Shown in pieces: positions 1-7,239 of a stretch of 10,000 nt of DNA. The DNA comes from Rheinheimera sp. (GTDB taxonomy: Bacteria; Pseudomonadota; Gammaproteobacteria; Enterobacterales; Alteromonadaceae): assembly GCF_020217005.1 (NCBI RefSeq), contig NZ_JAIWOI010000023.1, positions 1-10,000 on the forward strand. Reading direction: 5' to 3'. Position 1 is the first letter of the stretch. Each line of letters opens with the position of its first letter. The notes beneath the pieces are model-generated. The model did not search any database and had not been told where the DNA came from. It saw only the letters and a list, made by a program, of their open reading frames with translations. The position numbers and the translations under genes are program-made.

Positions 1-669
1 CCTGATTTGCTGGACGGGCAAAAGCAGGTGGTCAAAGATGAATTTAAGGCCATACCGGAGCGGCCGGAATTTGCCACAGTGCAACAGGAACAAGTCTTTA
101 CCAAACAGCAATTAGCGGAAAAACAGCAGGAATTATTGGCGACTCCGGTGAATGAAACTGCAGCCGATGCTGCTTTGCCGGATAATAGTTTTGCAGAAGT
201 CACTGCCGGAGCTCCGGGAAGTGAAGCGGCTACAGACAGTGCTGATATGGTTGCAGAAGCTACGGAAGGAACAAGCACTGACTCCATTCCTGTGCCAACA
301 GAAAATCCTCTGGCTCCGGTTCCTGTTGCTGACAGTTCAGCACAAACCGCAGCCTCTACTGCCCCCGTTACAGAAAAGCCGGTTGAACCCAAAGGCAACC
401 CGGCACTGAACGAAACAGCCTGGATAGTGCGGGTGGGGAGCTTCAGCAAAACAGATAACGCTACGGCTTTGGTAGCAAAATTAAAAGAAGCTGGTTTTAC
501 CACCTTTACCCGTTCAACCACTAATGCGCAAGGACAGTCTATGGTCAGTGTGGTCGTGGGGCCTGAACTAAAAAAAGAACGTCTGGAGCAAAAGCTGCAG
601 CAACTGCAGCAGTTGACCGGAACAGCAGGTCTTAAGCTGACGGCTTTTAAACCTATCGAAAATAATTAG
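1..669 (+). CDS. dedD: DedD-type SPOR-domain cell-division protein, 3' part
   Basis: Open from the window edge in frame 1; the first visible codons read PDLLDGQKQ, the periplasmic stretch following the N-terminal membrane anchor in DedD proteins, so the start and transmembrane segment lie upstream. An in-frame TTG at 7 is not a credible start. The visible 222 residues comprise a long Ala/Thr/Pro/Glu-rich low-complexity linker (about residues 30-135) and a C-terminal SPOR domain (about 140-218, starting at WIVRVGSFS and containing VSVVVGPE). In the family, SPOR domains bind denuded peptidoglycan glycan strands at the septum and DedD assists constriction; this is family knowledge. It precedes cvpA and purF, the same order as dedD-cvpA-purF in enterics, which supports the name. 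The stop TAG is 59 nt before cvpA. Confidence 0.85.
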   Translation, partial: PDLLDGQKQVVKDEFKAIPERPEFATVQQEQVFTKQQLAEKQQELLATPVNETAADAALPDNSFAEVTAGAPGSEAATDSADMVAEATEGTSTDSIPVPTENPLAPVPVADSSAQTAASTAPVTEKPVEPKGNPALNETAWIVRVGSFSKTDNATALVAKLKEAGFTTFTRSTTNAQGQSMVSVVVGPELKKERLEQKLQQLQQLTGTAGLKLTAFKPIENN

Positions 670-687
670 GTGTTATGGTGCGTGTTT

Positions 688-696
688 TGATAGAAT
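688..696 (+). promoter_or_regulatory. Candidate extended -10 promoter for cvpA-purF
   Basis: The dedD-cvpA gap contains TGA followed by TAGAAT (691-696), matching an extended -10 element with five of six bases of TATAAT. No good -35 lies 16-18 bp upstream, which is typical of extended -10 promoters. It sits 32 nt before the cvpA ATG. No PurR-type palindrome is visible around it. Read-through from dedD may also supply transcript. Confidence 0.35.
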
Positions 697-728
697 GCGC
701 GCCGTCCTTAAGCATCCTTTGGTAGCAA

Positions 729-1217
729 ATGGTTTGGATTGATTATGCCATTCTGGTAATTATCGGCCTGTCGACTGTGATCAGTCTGATTAGGGGATTT
801 GCCAAAGAAGCGGTTTCTCTTATTATCTGGATATTGGCCTTTTTTGTGGCCAGTTATTACTACCCTTATCTGGCGACTTACTTCACTGAATTGCAGGATG
901 CGCTGGTGCGTAATGCAGTTGCTATTGCTGTTCTATTTATCTCGACTCTTATTCTTGGTGCCTTAGTGAATTACCTGATTGGCCGTTTGGTTGAATCTAC
1001 AGGTTTATCTGGCACAGACAGATTACTTGGCCTGATCTTTGGTGCTCTGCGTGGAGTGCTGGTGGTCAGTGCATTGTTATTTTTTCTGGATGCATTTACT
1101 GGCGCTGATCAAAGCGAGTGGTGGCAAGCGTCCAAACTAATACCCGAATTTGGTTTTATCATTGAATGGTTTTTTGAGTACATCAAAAACCATTCCAGTT
1201 TTATGCAGCGACCCTAA
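729..1217 (+). CDS. cvpA: CvpA family inner-membrane protein
   Basis: A 162-residue, strongly hydrophobic protein, the usual length of CvpA. It opens with [19 protein letters not shown] and shows about four membrane segments near residues 5-22, 28-48, 62-85 and 100-122. A conserved-looking [10 protein letters not shown] stretch follows segment 1, and segment 4 is preceded by [14 protein letters not shown]. CvpA is required for colicin V production in E. coli and has been linked to envelope and bile-salt tolerance; its molecular activity is unsettled. The ATG start fits the family N-terminus although the upstream Shine-Dalgarno match is poor. The stop is 20 nt before purF, so the two are almost certainly cotranscribed, as in enterics. 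Confidence 0.9.
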   Translation: MVWIDYAILVIIGLSTVISLIRGFAKEAVSLIIWILAFFVASYYYPYLATYFTELQDALVRNAVAIAVLFISTLILGALVNYLIGRLVESTGLSGTDRLLGLIFGALRGVLVVSALLFFLDAFTGADQSEWWQASKLIPEFGFIIEWFFEYIKNHSSFMQRP

Positions 1218-1237
1218 GCGTGGCGAGGAAATAATCG

Positions 1238-2752
1238 ATGTGTGGTATTGTTGGAATCGTAGGTAAGTATCCGGTCAATCAGGCGTTGTACGACGGTTTA
1301 ACTGTGTTGCAGCACCGTGGTCAGGATGCCGCCGGCATAGTGACAGTAGACAACAAAACCTTACGTTTGCGCAAAGCCAATGGCTTAGTGAAAGACGTAT
1401 TTGAAGCCCGCCATATGCAGCGTTTGTCTGGCAATATGGGCATAGGCCATGTGCGTTACCCAACAGCGGGTTCAGCCAGTACGGCCGAAGCTCAGCCGTT
1501 TTATACCAATAGTCCTTTTGGTATAGCGCTGGCGCATAACGGTAACCTGACCAACTCTGAAGAGTTAAAAGATGAGTTATTCCGGACTGCCCGTCGTCAC
1601 GTCAATACCAACTCAGATTCAGAGGCACTATTAAACGCTTTTGCCCATGAGCTGGATATTCATGCCGATATGCATGTCAACCCGGACCATATTTTCCGCG
1701 CTGTTGCTAATTTACACCGCAAAATCCGTGGTGGTTATGCAGTAGTGGCGGTCGTCATTGGTCATGGTCTGGTGGCATTTCGTGATCCAAACGGTATTCG
1801 TCCTCTGGTGATGGGGAAACGTGAAACCGCGCTTGGTACCGAGTATATGGTAGCCTCTGAAAGCGTTGCTTTAGATGCAGACGGCTTTACTGTGCTGCGT
1901 GATGTCGCTCCTGGCGAGGCTGTGTATATCACTGAAGATGGTGAGTTATACAGCCAGCAATGTGCTGAAAACCCAAGTTACGCGCCTTGTATTTTTGAAT
2001 ACGTCTATTTTGCCCGTCCGGACTCTACCATAGACAATGTTTCTGTTTATGCGTCTCGCGTAGCCATGGGTAAAAAGCTGGGCGAAAAAATCAAAAAAGA
2101 ATGGGCCCATTTAGATATTGATGTGGTTATTCCAATTCCTGAAACCAGTAACGATGCCGCGTTACAAATCGCGCATGAGTTAGGTTTACCATACCGTCAG
2201 GGTTATGTGAAAAACCGTTACATTGGCCGTACTTTTATTATGCCGGGTCAGGGAGAGCGTAAAAAGTCAGTCAAACGTAAACTGAATGCGATTTGGCAGG
2301 AATTCAAAGGCAAAAACGTATTGCTGGTCGACGACTCTATAGTCCGTGGTACTACCTCACAACAAATCATTGATATGGCCCGTGAAGCTGGTGCGAAGAA
2401 AGTGTATTTTGCCTCAGCTGCTCCGGAAATTCGTTTCCCGAACGTCTATGGTATTGATATGCCGTCTGCCAATGAGTTGATTGCACATGGTCACGACGTA
2501 GATAGCATCTGTAAAATCATTGGCGCTGATGGCCTGATATTCCAATCGCTGGAAGATTTAGTGGATGCAGTACGTTCAGAAAATCCTGAACTGAAACGCT
2601 TTGAGACCTCAGTGTTTGATGGTGTTTACGTGACCAACGACATCGATCAGGCCTATCTGAATCGTTTGGACGCACAGCGCAACGAAGCGGCAAAGAAGAA
2701 AAAAGAAGCTGAATTATCTGCCAGTTTAGAGTTACATAACGAAGGCAACTAA
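1238..2752 (+). CDS. purF: Amidophosphoribosyltransferase (glutamine PRPP amidotransferase)
   Basis: Makes 5-phosphoribosylamine from PRPP and glutamine, the committed step of de novo purine synthesis, in the cytoplasm. At 504 residues it matches the E. coli enzyme closely. The N-terminal class II glutaminase domain begins MCGIVGIVG, where Cys2 becomes the N-terminal nucleophile after Met removal; HVRYPTAG (71-78), AHNGNL (99-104) and NSDSE (125-129) are the expected glutamine-site motifs. The C-terminal phosphoribosyltransferase domain carries the PRPP loop [13 protein letters not shown] at 361-373. The start is fixed by GAGGAA at 1225-1230, seven bases before the ATG. No key residue appears to be missing. 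It is last in the dedD-cvpA-purF run and is followed at once by a strong terminator. The C-terminus is lysine-rich (AAKKKKEAE), as is common in the family. Confidence 0.98.
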   Translation: MCGIVGIVGKYPVNQALYDGLTVLQHRGQDAAGIVTVDNKTLRLRKANGLVKDVFEARHMQRLSGNMGIGHVRYPTAGSASTAEAQPFYTNSPFGIALAHNGNLTNSEELKDELFRTARRHVNTNSDSEALLNAFAHELDIHADMHVNPDHIFRAVANLHRKIRGGYAVVAVVIGHGLVAFRDPNGIRPLVMGKRETALGTEYMVASESVALDADGFTVLRDVAPGEAVYITEDGELYSQQCAENPSYAPCIFEYVYFARPDSTIDNVSVYASRVAMGKKLGEKIKKEWAHLDIDVVIPIPETSNDAALQIAHELGLPYRQGYVKNRYIGRTFIMPGQGERKKSVKRKLNAIWQEFKGKNVLLVDDSIVRGTTSQQIIDMAREAGAKKVYFASAAPEIRFPNVYGIDMPSANELIAHGHDVDSICKIIGADGLIFQSLEDLVDAVRSENPELKRFETSVFDGVYVTNDIDQAYLNRLDAQRNEAAKKKKEAELSASLELHNEGN

Positions 2753-2771
2753 TACTGCTCGGAAGTTGAAT

Positions 2772-2802
2772 AAAAAAGGGCTGTCACAGACAGCCCTTTT
2801 TT
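2772..2802. terminator. Bidirectional intrinsic terminator between purF and the Yip1 gene
   Basis: Perfect stem GGGCTGTC (2778-2785) / GACAGCCC (2789-2796) with loop ACA, flanked by six A on the left and six T on the right that extend the pairing. It works as a rho-independent terminator on both strands and lies between the convergent purF and Yip1-family genes, 19 nt after the purF stop and 15 nt past the Yip1-family stop. Confidence 0.93.
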
Positions 2803-2817
2803 AATTTGTTTGACCAG

Positions 2818-3417
2818 CTAATGAGTAAAAGCCGGACCAAAGCCGGAACTCCACAAAATAGCTGTAGCTGTCATCACACAAACCAGCAGAATAAGGCCTG
2901 TGGTGACTACTGAGCTGGCATAGATAAAGCCGCGCTCTTCTGGAATATGCATCAGGATAGGCACACCTACATACAATAAATACACCGAATAGGTTAATCC
3001 TGCTAAACCCACCAGCATGACAAACCAAAGCTCTGGATATAAAGCAGCAAAACCCACCATAAATAGAGGTGTTGAGGTATAAGACGCCAATTCCAGAGTT
3101 TGGGTATAAGTTGGCTCAGAACCAAAGGTATGAGCCATCCAATGTGCCAGATAGGCAAGAGCAAAGACGCCGCCTATCAGGGCTATATACATGGCCACAG
3201 AAAGCATCAGAGCGCTGTCTGCAGTTAGACGTATAGGTTCACCGACGCCAATACTCCAGCCGATATGCACTGCCGAATAATAAGCGCAGATGGAAGGAAT
3301 TAAGGCGACAAGCAGGATGTGAATTAAGCTGTATCTGAAACTTTCGTGACGTGCGTCTATCGTATGCCATTCTTCTTTGGGATGGGCATACAGCCCCCAT
3401 AAGTGATTTAAAATCAT
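2818..3417 (-). CDS. Yip1 family inner-membrane protein
   Basis: A 199-residue polytopic membrane protein. It begins MILNHLWGLYAHPKEEW, matching the opening of bacterial Yip1-domain proteins (the E. coli YohC type), in which a short cytoplasmic HP-x-EW segment precedes about five membrane helices. Hydrophobic stretches fall near residues 30-50, 68-92, 112-132, 134-155 and 168-190. The function of bacterial members is not established and none is claimed here. The start is supported by AAGGA at 3426-3430, eight bases upstream of the ATG. The gene is downstream of miaE on the same strand but 176 bp away with a candidate promoter of its own, so it may be a separate unit. It converges with purF across a shared terminator. 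Confidence 0.8.
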   Translation of the reverse strand: MILNHLWGLYAHPKEEWHTIDARHESFRYSLIHILLVALIPSICAYYSAVHIGWSIGVGEPIRLTADSALMLSVAMYIALIGGVFALAYLAHWMAHTFGSEPTYTQTLELASYTSTPLFMVGFAALYPELWFVMLVGLAGLTYSVYLLYVGVPILMHIPEERGFIYASSVVTTGLILLVCVMTATAILWSSGFGPAFTH

Positions 3418-3478
3418 AGTTGTTATCCTTGGCTACTACGTTGTTCATTGCAGGGCCACACAACAAACCCTTACCTTT

Positions 3479-3507
3479 GTTATGGCTAATAGAACCTGGT
3501 TCGTCAA
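3479..3507 (-). promoter_or_regulatory. Candidate sigma70 promoter of the Yip1-family gene with palindromic spacer
   Basis: On the minus strand TTGACG (plus 3502-3507) is followed after exactly 17 bp by CATAAC (plus 3479-3484), i.e. five of six and four of six consensus matches. The spacer contains the 11-bp palindrome GAACCAGGTTC (3492-3502), placed as an operator would be. The distance from the -10 to the ATG is about 60 nt. This rests on motif matching only. Confidence 0.45.
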
Positions 3508-3536
3508 GTTTAGGCGGGAAAATCTCTGAAAGGGTG

Positions 3537-3563
3537 AAAAATAGCTGCAGCTGAGTTACTGCA
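3537..3563 (-). terminator. Weak hairpin plus T-run after miaE
   Basis: On the minus strand TGCAG (plus 3559-3563) pairs with CTGCA (plus 3546-3550) around an 8-nt loop, followed by GCTATTTTT. The stem is only five pairs, and the stop of miaE is about 30 nt upstream. It could give partial termination of the ppiB-lpxH-miaE transcript before the Yip1-family gene, but it is a poor match compared with the other terminators here. Confidence 0.25.
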
Positions 3564-3593
3564 ATATTAACCCACGTCGACAAGGCCTGGGCT

Positions 3594-4361
3594 TTATAAG
3601 GCGATATCGGGACTGCCGCTATGAAATTTAAAGTCAGGATCTGAACTTGAAATCAGTTCTGCTTCAAGCCGGCCAAAAAAGCCTACCCGCTCGGTAATAT
3701 CGGATTTGGATATCACTTGCGCCAGCTCCAAATAGTCAGCGAAATGCCGGGCTTCAGAGCGTAACAAAGAGGTATAAAAGCTGGCTAACTCCGGGTCAAC
3801 ACATTCGGCGAGTTTTGCGAAACGCTCGCAGGAGCGGGCTTCGATATAAGCACCACAGATCAGCTTATCAATCAGAATTTGCGGTTCATGAGTTTTGCAG
3901 TTTTGGATCAGAGTTTTGGCATAACGGCTGGCACTGATATTTTCATAAGGAATGCCACGAGCCTGCATAATCTCCAGTACCTGACAAAAGTGGTGCAGTT
4001 CTTCGCGAATTAACAACACCATACGGTCGATAATACGATCGGAGTGCGCAAAATCAGAACGGCCAATAATGCTTTTATTTAATTTTTCAGCCTGCTTTAA
4101 ACTCTGAATATCACCGTCAAAACGGTAGGCAAAGTCCTCAAAAGGTTTGAGCCAATTCAGTAAAGTTAAAGAGCTCTCTTTGTCGCAGGCATAACGGCGC
4201 AGCAGGTACATGGCGGTTTGCGCCGCTTTTAATTCGCAGATTAAGTGATCCTGTAATAAAATCGCCAGCCGCTGTGGTTTCTGCGCCTCGGCTATCCAGC
4301 TGTCCGGGGTTTCACACTGTAAAAACTGATGAATGGGCTGAAGTAATTCGGTAAAACTCAT
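3594..4361 (-). CDS. miaE: tRNA-(ms2io6A)-hydroxylase, diiron enzyme
   Basis: Hydroxylates the isopentenyl side chain of 2-methylthio-N6-isopentenyladenosine at position 37 of UNN-reading tRNAs, using O2. The protein has 255 residues from MSFTELLQPIHQFLQCETP; a further in-frame ATG 66 nt upstream lies inside lpxH and adds a tail unlike the family, so I chose the ATG at 4361, which has TGAGAT a few bases upstream. The ferritin-like four-helix ligand set is visible: Glu43 (ICELKAAQ), Glu121 and/or Glu120 with His123-His124 (REELHHF), Glu174 (YIEARSCERF) and Glu203-His206 (SEARHF). Assigning individual residues to iron is by motif position. It follows lpxH by 13 nt, so it is probably in the ppiB-lpxH operon. 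E. coli lacks miaE; Salmonella and pseudomonads have it. Confidence 0.93.
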   Translation of the reverse strand: MSFTELLQPIHQFLQCETPDSWIAEAQKPQRLAILLQDHLICELKAAQTAMYLLRRYACDKESSLTLLNWLKPFEDFAYRFDGDIQSLKQAEKLNKSIIGRSDFAHSDRIIDRMVLLIREELHHFCQVLEIMQARGIPYENISASRYAKTLIQNCKTHEPQILIDKLICGAYIEARSCERFAKLAECVDPELASFYTSLLRSEARHFADYLELAQVISKSDITERVGFFGRLEAELISSSDPDFKFHSGSPDIAL

Positions 4362-4374
4362 AAAAATCTCAGCA

Positions 4375-5118
4375 TTAAGCCTGGGACAAGGGGTTAAAGT
4401 GCAGTTGCCAGCCGTCCTCTGACACATCCAGATAAGAGCTCTGACTATACCAGTCGCCTAATACATAACGTTGCGCTGCACTGCCATCGGCTAACATCAA
4501 CTGATGAACTGCAGGTCTGTGGGTATGACCATGAATTAAATGCTTCACCTGATACTGCGCCATCACTTGCGGTACTTCTTCCGGCGTCACATCCATAATT
4601 TCAGATGTTTTGCCTTTTTTATCTATAGCGCTGACCCGACGTGCTTTGCGAGCCAGATGTTGGCGGTACCATAGTGGCAAGGACAATATGAGCTTCTGCC
4701 ACCATTTTTGGTCCCACCAGGCGCGAAACTTTTGATAGCCAATGTCCAGGGTGCAAAGCGAGTCGCCATGCATCAGCAAGGTTGGGCGGCCATATAACTC
4801 AACTACAGTCAGTGGTGCCAGTAATTGCATACCAGAGCGCTTCGCAAAATTCTTACCCAGTAAAAAGTCGCGGTTGCCATGACAAAAATACACCGAAACA
4901 GCCTGAGCTGTTAAAGCTTTGATGGCTTCGGCCACTTCGGTCAGTAAAGGCGAGGGGTTATCATCACCAATCCAGACTTCAAACAAATCACCCAGAATGT
5001 AAAGCGCATCAGCATTCGCTGCTTTTTGCTGCAGAAAAAGCAAAAACGCCGCGGTAATATCCGGGCGTTGTTCGCTTAAATGCAGATCGGCAATAAAAAG
5101 GCTGTGGCCTTTAGCCAT
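4375..5118 (-). CDS. lpxH: UDP-2,3-diacylglucosamine diphosphatase (LpxH)
   Basis: Cleaves UDP-2,3-diacylglucosamine to lipid X and UMP, the fourth step of lipid A synthesis, at the inner face of the cytoplasmic membrane. At 247 residues it is close to the E. coli length. Calcineurin-like metallophosphoesterase motifs appear in order: FIADLHL (Asp11, His13), [11 protein letters not shown] (Asp44), HGNRD (Asn82), LMHGD (His117) and HGHTHRP (His196, His198, His200). A Trp/Leu-rich segment at about 133-152 ([13 protein letters not shown] and following) corresponds to the lipid-binding helical insert of the family. Its ATG overlaps the end of ppiB by eight bases, which indicates translational coupling. 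Because it makes lipid A, it is expected to be essential in most Gram-negative hosts. Confidence 0.97.
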   Translation of the reverse strand: MAKGHSLFIADLHLSEQRPDITAAFLLFLQQKAANADALYILGDLFEVWIGDDNPSPLLTEVAEAIKALTAQAVSVYFCHGNRDFLLGKNFAKRSGMQLLAPLTVVELYGRPTLLMHGDSLCTLDIGYQKFRAWWDQKWWQKLILSLPLWYRQHLARKARRVSAIDKKGKTSEIMDVTPEEVPQVMAQYQVKHLIHGHTHRPAVHQLMLADGSAAQRYVLGDWYSQSSYLDVSEDGWQLHFNPLSQA

Positions 5119-5605
5119 GGATTTCTGCTTTTTCGATGATCACGGCGTCGTTTGGTACATCGGCATGACCAAATTTACGACCTGTAGACACAGTCTTAAT
5201 CTTGTTTACAACGTCCATGCCTTCAACCACTTCACCAAATACACAGTATCCCCAACCCTGAGAAGTTTCTGAGCTGAAATCTAAAAAGTCATTGTTAGCG
5301 ACATTGATAAAAAACTGGCAGGTGGCTGAATGTGGATCGCTGGTACGGGCCATAGCTATGGTGCCAGTTTTGTTGGACACTTTGTTGTTGGCTTCGTTTT
5401 TAATGACTTTGCCTGTCTCTTTTTGTTCCATATCCACTGTAAAGCCGCCGCCCTGGATCATAAAGCCATTGATCACACGGTGAAAAATAGTGTTGTCGTA
5501 AAAACCTTCTTTTACATAGTTCAGGAAATTTTCGACAGTTGCAGGGGCTTTGTCGGCAAATAATGCCAGTTTGATCACGCCAAAATTGGTATGTAAGCTA
5601 ACCAT
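5111..5605 (-). CDS. ppiB: Cytoplasmic peptidyl-prolyl cis-trans isomerase B (cyclophilin)
   Basis: Cyclophilin catalysing proline isomerisation during protein folding. Starting at [16 protein letters not shown] it has 164 residues, exactly the length of E. coli PpiB, and no signal peptide, so the cytoplasmic form is meant. Core motifs: FHRV (41-44, catalytic Arg43), FMIQGGG (48-54), [18 protein letters not shown] (86-103, containing Gln97 and Phe98-99) and [11 protein letters not shown] (123-133). The start is set by GAGGAGA about nine bases upstream; the reading frame continues another 23 codons upstream, but that stretch overlaps the candidate promoter. It is the first gene of a leftward run with lpxH and miaE, and divergent from cysS, as in enterics. 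Confidence 0.97.
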   Translation of the reverse strand: MVSLHTNFGVIKLALFADKAPATVENFLNYVKEGFYDNTIFHRVINGFMIQGGGFTVDMEQKETGKVIKNEANNKVSNKTGTIAMARTSDPHSATCQFFINVANNDFLDFSSETSQGWGYCVFGEVVEGMDVVNKIKTVSTGRKFGHADVPNDAVIIEKAEIHG

Positions 5606-5635
5606 GATGCTCTCCTCAAGCTTAAAAACGGCGAT

Positions 5636-5664
5636 AGTGTACCGCAGCTGTGGCATATACCCAA
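5636..5664 (-). promoter_or_regulatory. Candidate promoter of ppiB-lpxH-miaE
   Basis: On the minus strand TTGGGT (plus 5659-5664), a 17-bp spacer and TACACT (plus 5636-5641) lie about 30 nt before the ppiB ATG. The -10 has four of six consensus matches and the -35 only three, so this is moderate motif evidence helped by position. Confidence 0.4.
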
Positions 5665-5744
5665 GTAACTTCACTACGCAGACTTTAATGTTCTGTAGCT
5701 TTAAAACAAAGCGTAAAGCGAGGATAGCTCAAGGCTTTTGCTGA

Positions 5745-5753
5745 TGTTACACT
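5745..5753 (+). promoter_or_regulatory. Candidate extended -10 promoter of cysS
   Basis: TGT followed by TACACT (5748-5753) fits an extended -10 element 44 nt upstream of the cysS ATG. No clear -35 is seen at 16-18 bp. The ribosome binding site GAGGAG at 5789-5794 is strong. Confidence 0.4.
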
Positions 5754-5797
5754 GTCACGCTTTGTGATTGCCGTTTTGATGATTTTCCGAGGAGCCC

Positions 5798-7177
5798 ATG
5801 CTGCAGATTTTTAACACCCTGACCCGTAAAAAAGAGCCCTTTGTGCCTTTAGTGCCTGGCAAAGTTTCTATGTATGTCTGTGGTATCACAATTTATGATT
5901 TCTGTCATGTGGGGCATGCCCGCACTTATGTCGCTTTTGATGTGATGAACCGTTATTTACGTTTCAGTGGTTACGACGTCACTTATGTGCGTAATATCAC
6001 AGACGTAGACGACAAAATTATCAAAAGGGCCAATGAAAACGGTGAGAGCTGTGATGCTTTAACCGCCCGTTATACTGTTGCTATGCATGATGACTTTCAT
6101 GCACTGGGATTAATGCCTGCCGATATAGAGCCTCGTGTCACCACTCATATGGCTGAAATTATTGAGCTGATTGAAACATTGGTGGTCAAAGGTTACGCCT
6201 ACGTAGCCTCAGACGGTGACGTACTGTTTGATGTCAGTAAATACGCTGCCTATGGCCAATTGAGTCAGCAGAATCTGGAGATGTTGCAATCCGGCGCCAG
6301 AGTTGAAATTGATCAGGCCAAAGATGATCCATTGGATTTTGTGCTGTGGAAAATGGCCAAGCCAAATGAACCAAGCTGGTCCTCGCCATGGGGCGAAGGC
6401 CGTCCAGGCTGGCATATTGAATGTTCGGCTATGAGTGCCAAACATTTGGGCAAACATTTTGATATTCATGGTGGTGGTTCTGACCTGCAGTTCCCGCACC
6501 ATGAAAATGAAATTGCCCAGTCTTGCTGTGCTCATGATACGCCTTATGTGAATACCTGGATCCATACGGGTATGGTGCAGGTGGATAAAGAAAAAATGTC
6601 TAAATCCTTAGGCAACTTCTTTACGGTTAAAGATGTACTGGCAGATTACAACGCTGAAGCTGTGCGCTATTTCCTGATCTCCAGCCATTATCGTAGTCAA
6701 CTGAACTATTCGGCTGAAAACCTGTTGCAAGCACATTCCGCTTTAGGTCGTTTGTATACGGCCTTACGTGAAGTCGCTCCAGCAACAGAAGTCGACATGG
6801 ACAATGAGTACGTCAAAACCTTCACTGCCGCTATGGATGATGATTTTAATACGGCTTTGGCTTTACCTGTATTGTTTGAACTGGCTCGCGATATCAACAA
6901 AGAAAAAGCGACAGATCCTGCAAAGGCGTCTCAGTTGGCCGCTTTACTGATCAAGCTCGGCGCTGTACTGGGGATTTTGCAAGGTGATGCTGAAGCCTTT
7001 TTGCAATCCGGTACAGACTCGGATGATGTGGCTGAAATTGAGGCCTTGATCGCTCAGCGTAATACAGCCCGCGCTAACAAAGACTGGGCAGCTGCAGATG
7101 CGGCCCGTGATGCTTTGGTCGCTAAGGGTATTATTCTGGAAGATAAAGCAGGGGTAACTACCTGGCGCCGGGGTTAA
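5798..7177 (+). CDS. cysS: Cysteinyl-tRNA synthetase
   Basis: Class I synthetase charging tRNA-Cys with cysteine in the cytoplasm. It has 459 residues against 461 in E. coli. All four zinc ligands that recognise the cysteine thiol are present at the E. coli numbers: Cys28 (VCGITIYD), Cys209 (HIECSAMS), His234 and Glu238 (PHHENE). The HIGH signature is HVGH at 37-40 and KMSKS is exact at 266-270. The C-terminal part (about 300-459) is the helical and anticodon-binding region. The start is set by GAGGAG four bases before the ATG region and by the family N-terminus [13 protein letters not shown]. The gene is divergent from ppiB and convergent with folD, the order known from enterics. Nothing is truncated or odd. 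Confidence 0.98.
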   Translation: MLQIFNTLTRKKEPFVPLVPGKVSMYVCGITIYDFCHVGHARTYVAFDVMNRYLRFSGYDVTYVRNITDVDDKIIKRANENGESCDALTARYTVAMHDDFHALGLMPADIEPRVTTHMAEIIELIETLVVKGYAYVASDGDVLFDVSKYAAYGQLSQQNLEMLQSGARVEIDQAKDDPLDFVLWKMAKPNEPSWSSPWGEGRPGWHIECSAMSAKHLGKHFDIHGGGSDLQFPHHENEIAQSCCAHDTPYVNTWIHTGMVQVDKEKMSKSLGNFFTVKDVLADYNAEAVRYFLISSHYRSQLNYSAENLLQAHSALGRLYTALREVAPATEVDMDNEYVKTFTAAMDDDFNTALALPVLFELARDINKEKATDPAKASQLAALLIKLGAVLGILQGDAEAFLQSGTDSDDVAEIEALIAQRNTARANKDWAAADAARDALVAKGIILEDKAGVTTWRRG

Positions 7178-7180
7178 CTA

Positions 7181-7237
7181 AAAATGAGGTCAGATCACAT
7201 TATTTGCCAAGCAAATAATGTGATCTGACCTCATTTT
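7181..7237. repeat. Perfect 27-bp inverted repeat filling the cysS-folD gap
   Basis: Left arm 7181-7207 and right arm 7211-7237 are exact reverse complements, with the 3-nt loop CAA at 7208-7210. The arms open AAAATGAGGTCAGATC and close with TTTGC. The element starts 3 nt after the cysS stop and ends 2 nt before the folD stop codon. On either strand the hairpin ends in CTCATTTT, a short T-rich tail, so it can plausibly act as a bidirectional terminator. The stem is much longer than the other terminators in this window. The TGAGGTCAGATC-type end recalls REP-like palindromes mobilised by REP-associated tyrosine transposases; that link is inference. Confidence 0.9.
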
Positions 7238-7239
7238 AT

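Noticed and set aside
1363..1377. PurR-like half sites (ACGTTTGC and GCAAAG) early in purF
   Set aside because: The halves are arranged in the wrong order for a PurR palindrome (CGTTTGC before GCAAA) and encode ordinary residues of the glutaminase domain.
3239..3583. A 114-codon minus-strand reading frame spanning the miaE-Yip1 gap
   Set aside because: It overlaps the start of the well-supported Yip1-family gene by about 180 nt in another frame, its sequence shows no recognisable domain, and the gap carries promoter-like signals instead.
4362..4427. N-terminal extension of miaE by 22 codons
   Set aside because: The extension lies within the lpxH 3' end, reads Cys/Pro-rich sequence unlike the family, and the internal ATG at 4361 starts at the family-typical MSFTELLQPIH.
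5606..5674. N-terminal extension of ppiB by 23 codons
   Set aside because: It covers the candidate promoter and the strong GAGGAGA ribosome site; without it the protein has the exact 164-residue length of the family.
6209..6565. A 118-codon minus-strand reading frame inside cysS
   Set aside because: cysS is complete and has every catalytic motif; this antisense frame has no recognisable features.
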